Part shown: in pieces, positions 5,808-6,704 of the stretch
Layout of the letters: every line of letters begins with the position of its first letter
How positions within the stretch are numbered: the stretch's first letter is position 1
NCBI GenBank assembly: GCA_011046315.1
Contig: DSAU01000085.1
Coordinates: forward strand, 1-6,704
From: a bacterium
GTDB lineage: Bacteria > Zhuqueibacterota > Zhuqueibacteria > Thermofontimicrobiales > Thermofontimicrobiaceae
Direction of reading: 5' to 3'
Length of the DNA stretch: 6,704 nt
The notes under the pieces: generated by a model
Database searches by the model: none
The model's input: the letters and a program-made list of their open reading frames with translations, nothing else
What the model was told of the DNA's origin: nothing
Program-made: the position numbers and the translations under genes

Positions 5808-5864
5808 GTAGTAATGACTTTAGTCATTCCTTTACCTCTAAAATGCGACTGAAGTCGCTACTAC
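5808..5864. repeat. 57-bp nested palindromic element (REP/MITE-like)
   Basis: The outer ends GTAGTA (5808-5813) and TACTAC (5859-5864) are perfect inverted repeats. Inside are two perfect hairpins, AATGACT-TT-AGTCATT (5813-5828) and GCGACT-GA-AGTCGC (5845-5858), joined by a 16-base linker. The left and right halves are diverged inverted copies of one another; differences in the arms keep the pairing intact. This is typical of dispersed bacterial palindromic repeats or small non-autonomous elements mobilised in trans. No transposase is encoded here. It lies between the two copies of the fumarase gene end. Confidence 0.65.
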
Positions 5865-5936
5865 CAGCCTATATTTAGTTGTAATTAAATAATGAATTGC
5901 TATTTATTGTGATATTAACAAGTTACCAAACTACAG

Positions 5937-5970
5937 TTGCAATATTCACTTCAGCAACGTTTCCAATTTA
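5937..5970 (-). repeat. Direct repeat copy 2: the functional fumarase gene end
   Basis: This is the partner of 5770-5803, offset by 167 bp. It includes the terminal K-L-E-T-L-L-K codons and stop of the intact fumarase reading frame. The 133 bp between the copies holds the 57-bp palindromic element (5808-5864) and about 70 bp of AT-rich sequence (5865-5936) in which I see no gene. Confidence 0.75.
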
Positions 5971-6704
5971 GACTTCGACAAGTCCATCAAATCCTTGTGC
6001 AAAGAGTTCCCGTGCGAATCCATTGTTACCACCGCCGGAAATCCCTCCACCTGAAATTCCCAGACTGCTTCCGGGCTGCCGAACTGTTCCAAATAGACGT
6101 TGGGGATTTTTTTCACGCATTTGGCGTAAATTTGCGCCGCGCCACCGATGGCGTGCAAATAGACGCCGCCGTATTTCTGACAGGCTTCCAATGTTTTGGC
6201 GCCCATACCGCCCTTGCCGATAACGGCTTTAATTCCGAACTTTCTCATCACATCGCCCTGGTACGGTTCTTCGCGAATGGAAGTAGTGGGCCCGGCAGCC
6301 ATAGTTTTATACTCGTTACCTTCTTTCAAAATGACCGGTCCGCAGTGGTAGATAATGCCACCTTTAATCGCGTCTAATTCGCCGCCCTCGTACAGATATT
6401 GATGAACCGCGTCTCTGCCGGTAAAAATGGTTCCATTGATGATAACAGTGTCCCCCACCTTTAGCGAGCGAATGTCGGCTTCGCTAACCGGTGTGTTTAA
6501 AACTTTAATGCCCTGTGATCGAATTTCAAAATCGTCCGGGAATTGAACCTCTTTTTCAAACTCATCCGGCGATTGATACAACCAACGGACGACCTCGCCA
6601 TCAGGATTGAGCACAAATCCGCGGCGGCGATATGCCCAGCACATGTAAGCCACCGATACAAAAAATGAAGCGGGCAGACGGTTCCGCAAACCGATCTTGC
6701 AACA
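5946..6704 (-). CDS. Class I fumarate hydratase, fused type, C-terminal part (partial)
   Basis: Iron-sulfur fumarase converting fumarate and malate in the TCA cycle. The frame is open to the right edge, so 252 C-terminal residues are seen and the N-terminal alpha domain is missing. Window residues 1-29 (C-C-K-I-G-L-R to C-W-A-Y-R-R-R-G) are the end of the alpha domain. Cys22, in Y-M-C-W-A, aligns with the third cysteine ligand of the 4Fe-4S cluster (Cys318 in E. coli FumA, from memory). A linker of about 35 residues runs straight into the beta, swivelling domain: P72-V-S-E-x-D-I-R-x-L-K-V-G-D, G96-R-D-A-x-H, G138-P-T-T-S-I-R, I162-G-K-G-G-M-G, I186-G-G-A-A-Q and E212-A-V-W. Continuity of the two domains shows a fused enzyme rather than separate alpha and beta subunits. 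L-tartrate dehydratase is a related but less likely alternative. It is transcribed convergently towards the DUF2283 cassette, and its last codons are duplicated downstream. Confidence 0.93.
   Translation of the reverse strand, partial: CCKIGLRNRLPASFFVSVAYMCWAYRRRGFVLNPDGEVVRWLYQSPDEFEKEVQFPDDFEIRSQGIKVLNTPVSEADIRSLKVGDTVIINGTIFTGRDAVHQYLYEGGELDAIKGGIIYHCGPVILKEGNEYKTMAAGPTTSIREEPYQGDVMRKFGIKAVIGKGGMGAKTLEACQKYGGVYLHAIGGAAQIYAKCVKKIPNVYLEQFGSPEAVWEFQVEGFPAVVTMDSHGNSLHKDLMDLSKSKLETLLK

Noticed and set aside
5770..5970. CRISPR array
   Set aside because: There are only two repeat copies, they correspond to a gene end, and the 133-bp interval contains a palindrome rather than a spacer. No cas gene is present.
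5937..6377. Open frames on the + strand opposite the fumarase gene (also 6023-6223)
   Set aside because: The - strand encodes unmistakable fumarase motifs across the same bases. The + strand products show no family features.
5946..6689. Fumarase read as a complete separate beta subunit starting at a TTG codon near 6689
   Set aside because: The frame stays open to the window edge, and the residues before and after that TTG (C-C-K-I-G-L-R) continue alpha-domain sequence, so the codon is an internal Leu of a fused protein.

Overview
The window carries a Gram-negative (outer-membrane) bacterial segment of moderate GC content. A TonB-dependent receptor with an N-terminal carboxypeptidase-regulatory-like domain, a FadL/TodX-type barrel, a lipoprotein with a duplicated beta-rich domain and a fused class I fumarase together suggest the Fibrobacterota-Chlorobiota-Bacteroidota (FCB) superphylum or a related lineage such as Calditrichota/KSB1. 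That placement is inference from protein style only and is held weakly.

Layout, left to right. Positions 1-199 are non-coding and end in a hairpin plus T-run that probably terminates a gene lying off the left edge. Next on the + strand come a putative lipoprotein with two homologous domains (200-988), a TonB-dependent receptor (1156-3369, start revised to the codon with a ribosome binding site) and a FadL/OmpP1-family outer-membrane transporter (3585-5060). Each of the two barrel genes is followed by a terminator-like structure. The three products would all sit in or at the outer membrane, so a locus for taking up a scarce or hydrophobic substrate is plausible, but nothing in the sequence identifies the ligand.

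Positions 5255-5717 hold a compact, AT-rich two-gene cassette (about 31-32% GC by hand count): an 84-residue toxin-like basic protein overlapping by 11 bases a 72-residue DUF2283 protein. The pair resembles a toxin-antitoxin module. It is bracketed by two terminators with the same 8-bp stem, and its first gene appears to be transcribed as a leaderless mRNA.

From 5946 to the right edge, on the - strand, lies the C-terminal part of a fused class I (iron-sulfur) fumarate hydratase. Between it and the DUF2283 gene there is unusual non-coding structure. The last eight codons of the fumarase, including the stop, recur 167 bp further downstream with only synonymous changes, and between the two copies sits a 57-bp nested palindrome of REP/MITE type. 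This duplicated gene end around a palindromic element is the most interesting signal in the window.
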